This document shows positions 35,034 to 44,400 of a stretch of DNA of 64,000 bases, one piece after another (position 1 is the first letter of the stretch; the number at the start of each line of letters is the position of its first letter). The notes beneath the pieces are model-generated. The model was not told the origin of the DNA, did not search any database, and saw only the letters and a list, made by a program, of their open reading frames with translations. The translations under genes and the position numbers were made by a program. This DNA comes from Sulfitobacter sp. HI0040 (GTDB taxonomy: Bacteria; Pseudomonadota; Alphaproteobacteria; Rhodobacterales; Rhodobacteraceae), in NCBI RefSeq assembly GCF_001634885.1, contig NZ_LWEX01000406.1, forward strand, positions 22,841-86,840, read 5' to 3'.

Positions 35034-35794
35034 CAGGCCGCCGCCCCCAGATATGCTTCAATAACCGTCGGATCGCGGCTGACCTCGGCGGGCGATCCTG
35101 CCGCGATCTGCTGGCCGAAGTTGAGCACGACGATATGACTGCAGATGTCCATCACCATGTGCATGTCATGCTCCACCAGCAGAATAGTCGTGCCGAACTG
35201 TTCCTGCACATCGAGGATGAAACGCGCCATGTCGGCTGTTTCCTCGCGGTTCATCCCCGCCACGGGTTCATCCAGCAGCAAAACGCGCGGACGCATGGCC
35301 AGGGCGCGGCCCAGCTCCACACGCTTCTGCAATCCGTAGGACAGCATGGTGATCGGATACTTGCGGATGTGGTCGATCTCGAGAAAATCGATCACCCGCT
35401 CCTCAATTTCGCGGCGCAGTTCCAATTCTTCCCGCTGGGCGGCGCCGAAATACCGCAGGGCCTGCCAGACGCCGGTATTGAGCCGCGTGTGCCCGCCCAG
35501 CTTGATATTGTCGAGCACTGTCATCCCGCGAAAAAGCGCGATGTTCTGGAAGGTCCGCGCCAGCCCCAGGCCGGCCCTCTTGTCCGGGCTGAGGGCGGTG
35601 ATGTCGTCCCCGTCGAAGAACACCCGCCCCCGGTCCGGTGTATAGAACCCGGAAATCGCATTAAAGAGCGATGTCTTGCCCGCGCCGTTCGGGCCGATCA
35701 CGCCGGTGATCTCGCCCTCACGCGCTTCGAAATTCACGCCCTGCAGCGCTTTGATGCCGCCGAACGACAGATGCAGATCTTCGACCCTGAGCAA
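35033..35794 (-). CDS. livG: branched-chain-amino-acid-type ABC importer, ATP-binding protein (LivG), TTG start
   Basis: A 253-residue nucleotide-binding subunit: Walker [15 protein letters not shown] at about 36-49, the LivG hallmark [20 protein letters not shown] at about 85-104, the signature [16 protein letters not shown], Walker [13 protein letters not shown] and the switch [11 protein letters not shown]. The natural start is TTG at 35794, preceded by GGGGAGG at 5 bases spacing. It gives [13 protein letters not shown], the usual N-terminus and length. The frame stays open a further 33 codons upstream, but that sequence (rich in Arg/Pro) is unlike any LivG. It is the first gene of the livGHMK-F-ligase operon. 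Confidence 0.92.
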   Translation of the reverse strand: MLRVEDLHLSFGGIKALQGVNFEAREGEITGVIGPNGAGKTSLFNAISGFYTPDRGRVFFDGDDITALSPDKRAGLGLARTFQNIALFRGMTVLDNIKLGGHTRLNTGVWQALRYFGAAQREELELRREIEERVIDFLEIDHIRKYPITMLSYGLQKRVELGRALAMRPRVLLLDEPVAGMNREETADMARFILDVQEQFGTTILLVEHDMHMVMDICSHIVVLNFGQQIAAGSPAEVSRDPTVIEAYLGAAA

Positions 35795-36053
35795 TCGGAC
35801 CTCCCCAAGCCTTCGCGCCCTTGCTGCGGGTCTTCTGCCCGCTTGGCGCTGCTCCGGGCAATGGCCATCTTCCCCGCCCGGCGGGTGATCCATCTTCCGG
35901 TTTGCGGCACCACCCTATCGCGGGCCGAAGCGCGTGCAAGCGCCATCGATACGGAAGGAACCGGTCGATGGAGGGAAAGCGGTAGTGACTATAAATAATT
36001 TCAGCGGGTTATGAGATTGATGGCGAACGGGGCCGCATCGGCCTTACGGAACG

Positions 36054-36743
36054 TCACGTAATCAAGCGCATCAGCGCACGCAGCGTATCGCGCTCACTGT
36101 CCTCCATCGGGGCGGTCCTGCTCCGCCAGAGCGTGGCCTGCGATTGCAGGATCAGCCCGTCCGCCAACACCTTGAGGTGATTGGCCCGCAAAGTCTCCCC
36201 GCTCGAGGTGATATCGGCGATGGCTTCGGCTGTTTCGTTCTTCACGGTACCTTCCGTCGCACCCTGACTGTCCACAAGCGCGTAATCCGCCACGCCGGCC
36301 TGCCGCAGGAATTCCCGCACCAGCCGGTGATACTTGGTGGCGATCCGCATGCGGAAACCGTGATGGGCCCGAAACATAGCAGCCGCAGCATCCAGATCGT
36401 CGAGCGTATCGACGTCGATCCAGGCCTGGGGAACGGCGAGGATCAGATCGGCATGACCGAATCCAAGCTCCTCCAGAGGCTCGACGAGTTGTCCCCAGAG
36501 CGCCAGTTTCTCCTGCACGAGGTCGGTGCCTGTCACGCCCAGATGCAGGCGACCGGCGGCAAGCTCACGCGGGATCTCTCCGGCAGAAAGCAGCATCAAC
36601 TGCACGCCTTCCACACCATCCACCGCACCGGCATATTCACGGTCCGATCCCGAACGCTGCAGCGTCACACCCCGCGCGCCGAACCAGTCGAACGTCTTTT
36701 CCATCAGGCGGCCCTTGGACGGGACCCCAAGCTTGAGCGTCAT
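36054..36743 (-). CDS. hisG: ATP phosphoribosyltransferase, short form
   Basis: A 229-residue HisG of the short type that lacks the C-terminal regulatory domain and needs HisZ. It catalyses the first step of histidine synthesis (ATP + PRPP). The family motifs are LGVPSKGRLMEKTFDWF at the start, REYAGAVDG, LHLGVTGTDLVQEK (about 76-90) and the PRPP site ALVDSQGATEGTVKNETAEAI (about 155-176). Its start overlaps the hisZ stop by 4 bases. The set hisS-hisZ-hisG is thus one transcript, linking histidyl-tRNA charging and histidine synthesis, an arrangement common in Rhodobacteraceae. Confidence 0.95.
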   Translation of the reverse strand: MTLKLGVPSKGRLMEKTFDWFGARGVTLQRSGSDREYAGAVDGVEGVQLMLLSAGEIPRELAAGRLHLGVTGTDLVQEKLALWGQLVEPLEELGFGHADLILAVPQAWIDVDTLDDLDAAAAMFRAHHGFRMRIATKYHRLVREFLRQAGVADYALVDSQGATEGTVKNETAEAIADITSSGETLRANHLKVLADGLILQSQATLWRSRTAPMEDSERDTLRALMRLIT

Positions 36744-37819
36744 GGCGCGCTCTCCAGTTCGAGCATGAGACCGGGGCGCAGAACCCCGCCCACGGCGGGA
36801 ATTTCACCGCCCGATCCAAGGCGGCGGGTCAGTGCATCATAGCGTCCGCCACTGGCGATGGAGGGCAGTTCAGGCCGCCCCACAGCACGGAAGCCGAAGA
36901 CGAAACCATCGTAGTATTCCATCGACGTCCGCCCATAACTCGCCTCGAACGGCAGCTGGGCGGTATCGATCCCCTGTGCTTCCAACGCCTCGGCGCGGGC
37001 ACCGATACGGGCCACGGCGGGCGCGATCTCGGGCAGATCGACGGCAAGATCATGTAACCGGCTGAGCGCGTTTGGCATGGTTTCGCGCACGTCGAGCAAG
37101 GTCTCGATCAGGTCGACCTGCCCTTCGGCCAAGGGTGGCGCGGCCGCGTCTTCGGCCAATGCCGCGATCCGGGCCTCGATCTCGTCACGGGTACGCAGGC
37201 CCAGAAGTGGCGCTTCCATTTCCACCTCTCCCGCGAGCAAAGCGGTGCGGGTGGGCGGTACATCGCTGCGGCCCGCGAAACGGTCCAGCAGGGTGCGGAA
37301 CCGGCGCGGGCGCCAGATGTGCCGCATCAGCGCATCCTTGCGCCGCTGGGTTGTCCGCAACCCCGCGACGGCTGCCATCAACACACCGATATCCCCGGTC
37401 ACGGGTTTGGCCGGGACGCCCTGCATCGCCGCGGCGATGGTCGCGAAAACCTCTGCGTCCGCTGCGGCGGGATCGGCGCGGTCAAAGATCTCGAATCCGA
37501 CCTGGACATATTCGTTGGCGCGGGCCGGGTCATGCTCCTGCCGGCGAAAGACCTCTCCGGCATAGGTGTAGCGCGCGGGTTCGGCCCCGTGGGCCATATG
37601 CATCTGCACCACGGGAACGGTGAAATCGGGCCGGAGCATCTGCTCGCCACGCAGCGCATCACTGGTGACATAGGCGCGCGCGCGGATGTCCTCGCCATAA
37701 AGATCGAGCAGCGTGTCAGCGGGCTGCAGAATGGGCGGCTCCACCGCGACGGCGCCATGCGCCTCGAACAGCGCGCGCAGTTCCGCAGCCTTTGCAAGGG
37801 TCTCAAAGCGTGTCGGCAT
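36740..37819 (-). CDS. hisZ: ATP phosphoribosyltransferase regulatory subunit
   Basis: A 359-residue paralogue of histidyl-tRNA synthetase without aminoacylation ability; it forms the hetero-octamer with short HisG and confers histidine feedback. The catalytic-domain relics are visible: EPPILQPADTLLDLYGEDIR (about 27-46), RPDFTVPVVQMH, YTYAGEVFRRQ and, near the end, YGRTSMEYYDGFVFGFRAVG and ASGGRYDALTRRLG (motif 3-like). The anticodon-binding domain is absent, as expected. The start touches the hisS stop, and the stop overlaps hisG by 4 bases. Confidence 0.94.
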   Translation of the reverse strand: MPTRFETLAKAAELRALFEAHGAVAVEPPILQPADTLLDLYGEDIRARAYVTSDALRGEQMLRPDFTVPVVQMHMAHGAEPARYTYAGEVFRRQEHDPARANEYVQVGFEIFDRADPAAADAEVFATIAAAMQGVPAKPVTGDIGVLMAAVAGLRTTQRRKDALMRHIWRPRRFRTLLDRFAGRSDVPPTRTALLAGEVEMEAPLLGLRTRDEIEARIAALAEDAAAPPLAEGQVDLIETLLDVRETMPNALSRLHDLAVDLPEIAPAVARIGARAEALEAQGIDTAQLPFEASYGRTSMEYYDGFVFGFRAVGRPELPSIASGGRYDALTRRLGSGGEIPAVGGVLRPGLMLELESAP

Positions 37820-39450
37820 CAGCGGTGCAAATCCAGTATCTCGCGTACCTTCGACACAAGCTCATCTCGCGGCACCTCGTACTGGCTGGGCCGGTCTTTC
37901 CACTCCTCCAACGTCGCATCCTGCGCCAGTTTCGCACCAAGGATGAGATCCTTGATCTGGACCACGCCCCGGTCCTTTTCGTCGCCCCCTTCGATCACGG
38001 CAACAGGGCTGTTCCGGCGGTCGGCGTATTTCAACTGGTTGCCGAAGTTCTTCGGATTGCCGAGGTAGACCTCGGCGCGGATCCCGGCGGAGCGCAGTTC
38101 GGCCACCATGGACTGGTAATCCGCCATCCGGTCACGATCCATCACCGTGACGACGACCGGTCCCTCGTGGGTCGCATCCAGCCGCCCCTTCGCCTCCAGC
38201 GCGGCGAGCAATCTGTCCACCCCGATGGAAACGCCGGTCGCCGGCACTTCCTGCCCGGTGAAACGCTTGACCAGATCGTCGTACCGCCCGCCCCCGGCGA
38301 CGGAGCCGAAATTGCGCTTGCGGCCTTTTTCGTCCTCGATCTCGAACGTCAGTTCCGCCTCGTAGACGGGACCGGTGTAATAGCCGAGGCCCCGAACGAC
38401 CGAGGGGTCGATCACGATGCGGTCCGCGAAATACTCTTGCGCACTAAGTAGGTCTGCGATGAGGCCTAGCTCATGCACGCCCTCTAGGCCCATAACTGAA
38501 TCGCTTACCAAACGCCTTAGGTACGAAATTGTAAGTTTGTTCCTTAATTCGCTCGGAGCCGTACCCGATCTATCTGCCTCGCTGAAAACTCGCCGTAACT
38601 CGTTAGAAAAATCAAGTGCGATGGGGTCTTCAGAATAGTTAGCGCTACTTTGATTGAGATGCTCAATCTGAGCTAGAACTTCGTCATTCGCCGAAACAAA
38701 TCCCATCACCAGAACTATCTGTTCCTCGCTCAGTCCCGCACCCTTGGTGAAATCACCGCTGTCGTCCTTGCGGCCCTCGCCCAGCAAGGCGCGCACGCCA
38801 TCCGGCCCCAGCCGGTCGAGCTTGTCGATCGCGCGCAAAACAATGCCGCGTTCGGCTTCCTTGTCGTCGCCGGAAAGGCCAGCAACCTCAAGCACCCCGT
38901 TCAGCACTTTGCGGTTGTTGATCCGCACCACGTAATCGCCCCGGGCGATACCGACTTCTTCGAGGCAGTCGGCCAACATGGCGCAGATCTCCGCATCCGC
39001 CGCGACGGAGGATGCGCCGACGGTATCGGCATCGCACTGGTAGAACTGGCGGAACCGCCCCGGGCCGGGCTTTTCATTGCGCCAGACCGGCCCCATCGCA
39101 TAGCGGCGGTAGGGGGTGGGCAGATCGTTGCGGTGCTGGGCATAGACGCGAGCGAGCGGGGCTGTCAGGTCATAGCGCAGCGCCAGCCAGTCGCCGGGCT
39201 TGTCGCTTTCGGCATCTTCCTGCCACGCGAAGACGCCTTCGTTGGGCCGGTCGACATCGGGCAGGAACTTGCCCAGAGCCTCCACCGTTTCCACGCCGGA
39301 GCTTTCCAGCGCGTCGAAGCCATAGCGGTGATAGACCGCCGCGATCCTGGCCAGCATTTCGGTGCGGCGCGTGACCTCGACACCGAAATAATCCCGGAAG
39401 CCTTTCGGCGTTTCGGCCTTCGGGCGCGGGCTCTTTTTCGTCTTGGCCAT
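37819..39450 (-). CDS. hisS: histidyl-tRNA synthetase
   Basis: A 543-residue class II synthetase. Motif 1 and N-terminus ([18 protein letters not shown]), motif 2 ([27 protein letters not shown], about 117-143), the histidine-specific [14 protein letters not shown] (about 353-366), motif 3 ([19 protein letters not shown]) and the C-terminal anticodon-binding domain are all present. Between about residues 243 and 337 lies a stretch (from [18 protein letters not shown] to [13 protein letters not shown]) that appears longer than in relatives. It is encoded by visibly AT-richer DNA (38430-38740), suggesting a replaced or inserted helical segment. All catalytic motifs remain, so the enzyme should work. 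It is first in the operon with hisZ and hisG. Confidence 0.95.
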   Translation of the reverse strand: MAKTKKSPRPKAETPKGFRDYFGVEVTRRTEMLARIAAVYHRYGFDALESSGVETVEALGKFLPDVDRPNEGVFAWQEDAESDKPGDWLALRYDLTAPLARVYAQHRNDLPTPYRRYAMGPVWRNEKPGPGRFRQFYQCDADTVGASSVAADAEICAMLADCLEEVGIARGDYVVRINNRKVLNGVLEVAGLSGDDKEAERGIVLRAIDKLDRLGPDGVRALLGEGRKDDSGDFTKGAGLSEEQIVLVMGFVSANDEVLAQIEHLNQSSANYSEDPIALDFSNELRRVFSEADRSGTAPSELRNKLTISYLRRLVSDSVMGLEGVHELGLIADLLSAQEYFADRIVIDPSVVRGLGYYTGPVYEAELTFEIEDEKGRKRNFGSVAGGGRYDDLVKRFTGQEVPATGVSIGVDRLLAALEAKGRLDATHEGPVVVTVMDRDRMADYQSMVAELRSAGIRAEVYLGNPKNFGNQLKYADRRNSPVAVIEGGDEKDRGVVQIKDLILGAKLAQDATLEEWKDRPSQYEVPRDELVSKVREILDLHR

Positions 39451-39537
39451 GGCATATGATCCTGCTGCGGCGATTGCGCCCGCGTCTATCCCAGCCCCGC
39501 CGCAAGGGCAAGCGACGGGCGGGGCGCGGGATGCGCT

Positions 39538-40341
39538 TCAGATGAGGCCGAAGTCCCCGCCGCGTCCCTTACCCGCCGCAAAGCGTGCGGCCCCCTCGCG
39601 GCCTTCGGAATGGAACATCGCGGCAGAGGCCCACTCCCGCCGCAGGGCGCTCGCCAGTTCGGCAGGCGCCAGCCGGGCCGAAAGGTGATCGGCGCGCATG
39701 CAGCCCTGCGGAAACCGGGTGAGGCTTTCCGCCAGCGTCAAGGCTTCGTCAAGCGCGGCGCCCTGCGCCACCATCCTGTCGGCCAGTCCCATCTGATAGG
39801 CTTCCTGCGCGGGCACCGGGCGACCGGTAAGGATTAGGTCGTTCGCCCTGCCTTGCCCGACGATCCGGGGCAGGCGCACCGTGCCCCCATCCACCAGCGG
39901 CACCCCCCACCGCCGGCAATAGACCCCCATGACAGCGTCCTTGGCGACCACGCGCATGTCGCACCACAGGGCCAGTTCCAAACCGCCCGCCACCGCAGGC
40001 CCTTCGACCGCCGCAATCACCGGCTTCGACAGCATCAGCCTGCTGGGGCCCATGGGGCCCGGACGCGGATCACCCGCCGGATCGTGCCAGCTTTCGGGAA
40101 TGTCGATCGCATCGATCCACTCCCGGGCGCTTCCGTCGGCGGCTGTCTTGAGGTCGAAGCCCGCACAGAATGCGCCCCCCGCCCCGGTCAGGATAGCCAC
40201 GTCGAATGCCGGGTCAGCCTCGAAAGCGACGTAAGCGTCGAAAAGCGCCTGCGCCGTGGCCGGATCGACCGCGTTACGTGCCTGCGGGCGGTCGATCGTC
40301 ACCACCCTGATCCGCCCCCGAGCCGTGATGCGAACTGTCAT
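39538..40341 (-). CDS. enoyl-CoA hydratase/isomerase family (crotonase) protein
   Basis: A 267-residue crotonase-fold enzyme. The first oxyanion-hole segment is AGGAFCAGFDLKTAA (about 54-68). The second is KPVIAAVEGPAVAGGLELALWCDMRV (about 107-132), with the Glu of GLEL in the position of the first catalytic acid. The second catalytic Glu position reads MGVYCRRWGVPLVDGGT, where Gly-Val-Pro replaces the usual LPE. Hydratase activity is therefore doubtful; isomerase, hydrolase or another crotonase chemistry is possible. It stands alone between hisS and the divergent slyX. Confidence 0.88.
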   Translation of the reverse strand: MTVRITARGRIRVVTIDRPQARNAVDPATAQALFDAYVAFEADPAFDVAILTGAGGAFCAGFDLKTAADGSAREWIDAIDIPESWHDPAGDPRPGPMGPSRLMLSKPVIAAVEGPAVAGGLELALWCDMRVVAKDAVMGVYCRRWGVPLVDGGTVRLPRIVGQGRANDLILTGRPVPAQEAYQMGLADRMVAQGAALDEALTLAESLTRFPQGCMRADHLSARLAPAELASALRREWASAAMFHSEGREGAARFAAGKGRGGDFGLI

Positions 40342-40401
40342 GCCATCCCCCCTTTAGCACTGCATCCACCCATGCTAGGGCAAGGCCGAAGGGGATGCAG
40401 C

Positions 40402-40596
40402 ATGCAAAAGCTCGAAGAACAGATCGCCCATCTCACCCGCACCGTCGATGACCTCTCCGCGGTCGTGGCACGGCAGGCCGAAGAGATCACGACGCTGAAC
40501 CGGCGCGTTCGGATGCTCATGCAGCGCGAAGGTGAACGGGAAGCCTCAGGTGGGGGCGGCGCGGTTTTCGGCGACGACAGACCGCCGCATTATTGA
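40402..40596 (+). CDS. slyX: SlyX family protein
   Basis: A 64-residue protein made mostly of one amphipathic coiled coil (MQKLEEQIAHLTRTVDDLSA..VVARQAEEITTLNRRVRML) with a flexible Gly-rich end finishing RPPHY. The terminal PPHY is the hallmark of SlyX proteins, whose function is not established. The ATG at 40402 has GAAGGGG 7 bases upstream. The same frame is open far upstream, but that part is antisense to the crotonase gene. Confidence 0.88.
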   Translation: MQKLEEQIAHLTRTVDDLSAVVARQAEEITTLNRRVRMLMQREGEREASGGGGAVFGDDRPPHY

Positions 40597-40626
40597 CCGC
40601 CCGCCGATGAGGAGCGACGCCCGCCC

Positions 40627-41400
40627 TCAGTTTGCGGATTTGAGGGCCGCCGCCATTACAGCGCCATCGTGGATCAGGTACTCGGACCAGCGCCCGTCCC
40701 CGGGCCGTCCGGTATAGGCCGTCACGAAAAAGGTGCTTGCATCGAGTTTGCCGATCTTGCGCCCGCATGGCGCCGCGGCACCCACCCTGCAAACGCCTGA
40801 CTTCACGCGGTCATAGGCGGCATCGGTCGCCGCGCGCGGCAAGGTGCCCGCCGCGGGACCAAAGCGATAGCTTTCGTAGCTGGAGGCATCGCTCAACATC
40901 GCGGCACCGGCGGTCAATTGGCGCGGGCAACCATCGCTGAAGCCGGTAATGTAGAAGGTGCGCGCGCCGGTCGCCCCCGGCGCACTGTCATGCAGGGCGA
41001 ACCCCCGGGCCCGCGCGGCCTCGACCAACTGACCCAGTGGCTTGCCCTTGGCCGCACAGACCCGCGCGATCTCGCCATGGGGCAGAACGGTGCCGAAGGC
41101 CACTTCCCGCGCGTCCGGACCGTCACCCGCGGGGACGCTGTTGGAACCGCCGCCAAAGAGGCCCAGCAGCCCACCTAGCCCGCGTCGTGGCGCAGGTGCC
41201 GCTGCCTGCGGCGCATCCCCGCGAGTTGCGGACGTGCCGAAGAACCCTTCGCGGTCGATCTCCGCCTGATCCGGCAAGGCCTGGGCACTGGATCCCGTTT
41301 GCGGAATATCCAGATCGCCCACCCTATCGAAATCGGAAAGCGGATCCCCGCAGGCCGCAAGAAGAACCATGCCGAAAAACGCGGCAGTCAAACGCAACAT
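40627..41400 (-). CDS. predicted outer-membrane or periplasmic lipoprotein
   Basis: A 257-residue protein with a lipoprotein signal: MLRLTAAFFGMVLLAACGDP, lipobox LAAC with the lipidated Cys at residue 17. A disordered segment (about 20-85) contains a Gly-rich stretch RGLGGLLGLFGGGS. The C-terminal part (about 95-250) is ordered with several Cys (ARVCAAKG, FSDGCPRQL, GVCRVGAAAPCG) that could form disulfides in the periplasm. I do not recognise a named domain; it resembles conserved Rhodobacteraceae lipoproteins without assigned function. It is upstream of and convergent with slyX. Confidence 0.8.
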   Translation of the reverse strand: MLRLTAAFFGMVLLAACGDPLSDFDRVGDLDIPQTGSSAQALPDQAEIDREGFFGTSATRGDAPQAAAPAPRRGLGGLLGLFGGGSNSVPAGDGPDAREVAFGTVLPHGEIARVCAAKGKPLGQLVEAARARGFALHDSAPGATGARTFYITGFSDGCPRQLTAGAAMLSDASSYESYRFGPAAGTLPRAATDAAYDRVKSGVCRVGAAAPCGRKIGKLDASTFFVTAYTGRPGDGRWSEYLIHDGAVMAAALKSAN

Positions 41401-41485
41401 ATCTTTCCCCCCGGATCAGATGCCGATCTGATAGCGCATCCGCTCCGTGCCGTCGAATCCCGCTTTGTATCAGGCCGGGTTCCGC

Positions 41486-44400
41486 TCAGATCTCTTCGAC
41501 TTCGAGAACGCCGCCCAAGGACCGGATCGCACCCCTGATCTGCGGCGTGACGGGGAATTCCGCGCCCAGATCCACTTCGACCTCACCGGGGAGCGCAGGG
41601 TCCATCAGGCAGAACTGGATCGGGCCGCGCCCCGCATTGCGCGCGGCCTTGCGCGCGCCTGCCAACACGTCCGCCACGGCGGCGATGGCACCCGGCGCGT
41701 TAACGAAAATACGCAACCCAGCACCGCCTGCATCGGCCACCACCCCGTCGATTGGCGCGACAGCACGGCCCAAAAGTTTGAGCTGATCGGATTCCATCGT
41801 CGCCTCGACGGTGACGACGACCTTGGACCCCGCTTCCAGATGTTCGCGCGCGGCCTCCAACGTGTCGGAGAACAAGGTAACCTCGTAACCGCCGGTGGTA
41901 TCGGACATCTGGGCAAAGGCAAACCGGTTGCCCCGCGCCGACTTGCGCTCCTGCCGACCGGCCACTACCCCGGCGAGCTTGGCGACGAGCGGGCCGGCGG
42001 TGGCTTTTTCTGTCACTTCGTCCAACGTCAGAACGCCCTTGCGCCGCAATGGACCCATGTAATCATCCAGCGGATGGCCGGAGAGATAGAAGCCCACGGC
42101 CTTGAACTCTTCGGTCAGCCGCTCGGCAGGCAGCCAGTCGTCGCAGGGCGGCATACGCGGTTCGGGCAGATCGTCGCCCGCCTCCCCGAAGAGGGATACC
42201 TGATTGCTGGCCTTCTGTTCATGCACCGCCGCGGAATACGCCACCAGCCCGTCCAGTGCCTCGAACACGCGCCTGCGGTTCGGGTCGAGCGCATCGAAGC
42301 CGCCCGCCCGCGTCAGCATTTCCAGCGGCCTCTTGCCCACCCGTTTGAGGTCCACCCGGCGGGCCAGATCGAAAAGCGTGGCGAAGGGGCGGTCAGCGCC
42401 ATTGACCTTGCGGCCATCGGTGATTAGGCGCATCGCCTCCACGCCCACGTTCTTCAACGCGCCCAGCGCATAGACAAGCGCGCCATCCACCACCTTGAAG
42501 GTCGCATCCGACCGGTTCACGCACGGCGGAACCCAAGGCAGTTCCAGCCGCTTGCGAACCTCTTCGAAATAGATCGCCAGCTTGTCGGTCAGGTGGATAT
42601 CGCAGTTCATCACCCCGGCCATGAATTCCACCGGGTGGTTCGCCTTCAGCCAAGCGGTCTGGTAGCTGACGACAGCATAGGCGGCGGCGTGTGACTTGTT
42701 AAACCCGTAGTTGGCGAATTTTTCGAGCAGGTCGAAAACCTCGCTCGCCTTTTTCTTGTCGACGCCGTTGGCCATCGCACCCTTTTCGAACTTGGGGCGT
42801 TCCTTGGCCATCTCCTCGGCGATCTTCTTACCCATGGCGCGGCGCAAAAGGTCGGCGCCGCCGAGGCTGTAGCCCGCCATGACCTGCGCGATCTGCATCA
42901 CTTGTTCCTGATAGACGATGATGCCTTGGGTCTCTTCGAGAATGTAGTCGATGCTCGGGTGCACGGATTCGCGTTCACGCAGCCCGTTCTTGACTTCGCA
43001 ATAGGTGGGGATGTTCTCCATCGGGCCGGGACGGTAGAGCGCCACGAGCGCCACAATGTCTTCGATGCAGGTGGGCTTCATCCGTTTCAGGGCATCCATC
43101 ATGCCCGAACTTTCCACCTGAAACACGGCGACCGTCTTTGCGCTGGCATAAAGACGATAGGATGCCGGATCATCCAGCGGGATGGCCGAAATGTCGTCCT
43201 CCAACCCCTCTGGCGGCGTATAAAGCTCGGTCCCGTCCGCCGCGATATGCAGATGCCGGCCCGATGCCTTGATCTGGTCCACCGCGTTCTGGATCACGGT
43301 GAGGGTCTTCAGCCCCAGAAAGTCGAACTTCACCAGCCCGGCCTGTTCCACCCATTTCATGTTGAACTGCGTTGCCGGCATGTCGGAACGCGGGTCCTGA
43401 TAAAGCGGTACGAGCGCATCGAGCGGCCTGTCCCCAATCACCACACCCGCCGCATGGGTGGAGGCATTCCTGAGCAGACCTTCGACCTGTTGCCCGTACT
43501 CGAGCAGCCGCGCCACGACCTCTTCGTTGCGGGCCTCCTCGCGCAGGCGCGGCTCATCCGCCAACGCCTTTTCGATGCTGACGGGTTTGACGCCTTCGAC
43601 CGGGATCATCTTGGAAAGCCGGTCCACCTGCCCGTAGGGCATCTGCAACACGCGCCCCATGTCGCGTACGGCCGCCTTGGACAGCATCGCGCCGAAGGTG
43701 ATGATCTGGCCCACCTTGTCGCGGCCATATTTCTGCTGAACGTACTGGATGACCTCTTCACGCCGATCCATGCAGAAGTCGATATCGAAGTCGGGCATCG
43801 AAACCCGCTCCGGGTTGAGGAAGCGTTCGAAAAGCAGCGAATAGCGCAGCGGATCAAGATCCGTGATCGTCAGCGCATAGGCGACGAGGCTGCCCGCCCC
43901 CGAGCCCCGCCCCGGACCCACGGGGATGTCGTGATCCTTGGCCCATTTGATGAAATCGGCAACGATCAGGAAGTAGCCCGGAAAGCCCATGCCTTCGATG
44001 ATGCCAAGTTCGAAGTCGAGCCGCTTTTCGTATTCCTCCACTGAAACCGCGTGGGGAATGACGGCAAGCCGTTCCTTGAGGCCTGCATGGGCCTGCCGTT
44101 TCAGTTCTTCGATCTCGTCATCGGCGAACTTGGGCAGGATCGGCGCGCGGCGGTAGGCCATGAAAGCGCAGCGGCGCGCGATCTCGACAGTGTTATCGAT
44201 CGCCTCCGGCAGGTCGGCGAAGAGCGTGACCATTTCGGCGGGGGACTTGAAATAATGCTGCGCCGTGAGCCGCCGGCGGGGCTGCTGCTGGTCGACATAG
44301 GCGCCTTCGGCAATGCAGATCAGCGCGTCATGCGCCTCATACATTTCCGGTTTCGGGAAGTAGACATCATTGGTCGCCACGAGCGGCAGCCCCATGGCAT

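Noticed and set aside
42902..44044. A 380-codon forward ORF
   Set aside because: Antisense to dnaE; the protein is His/Arg-rich nonsense.
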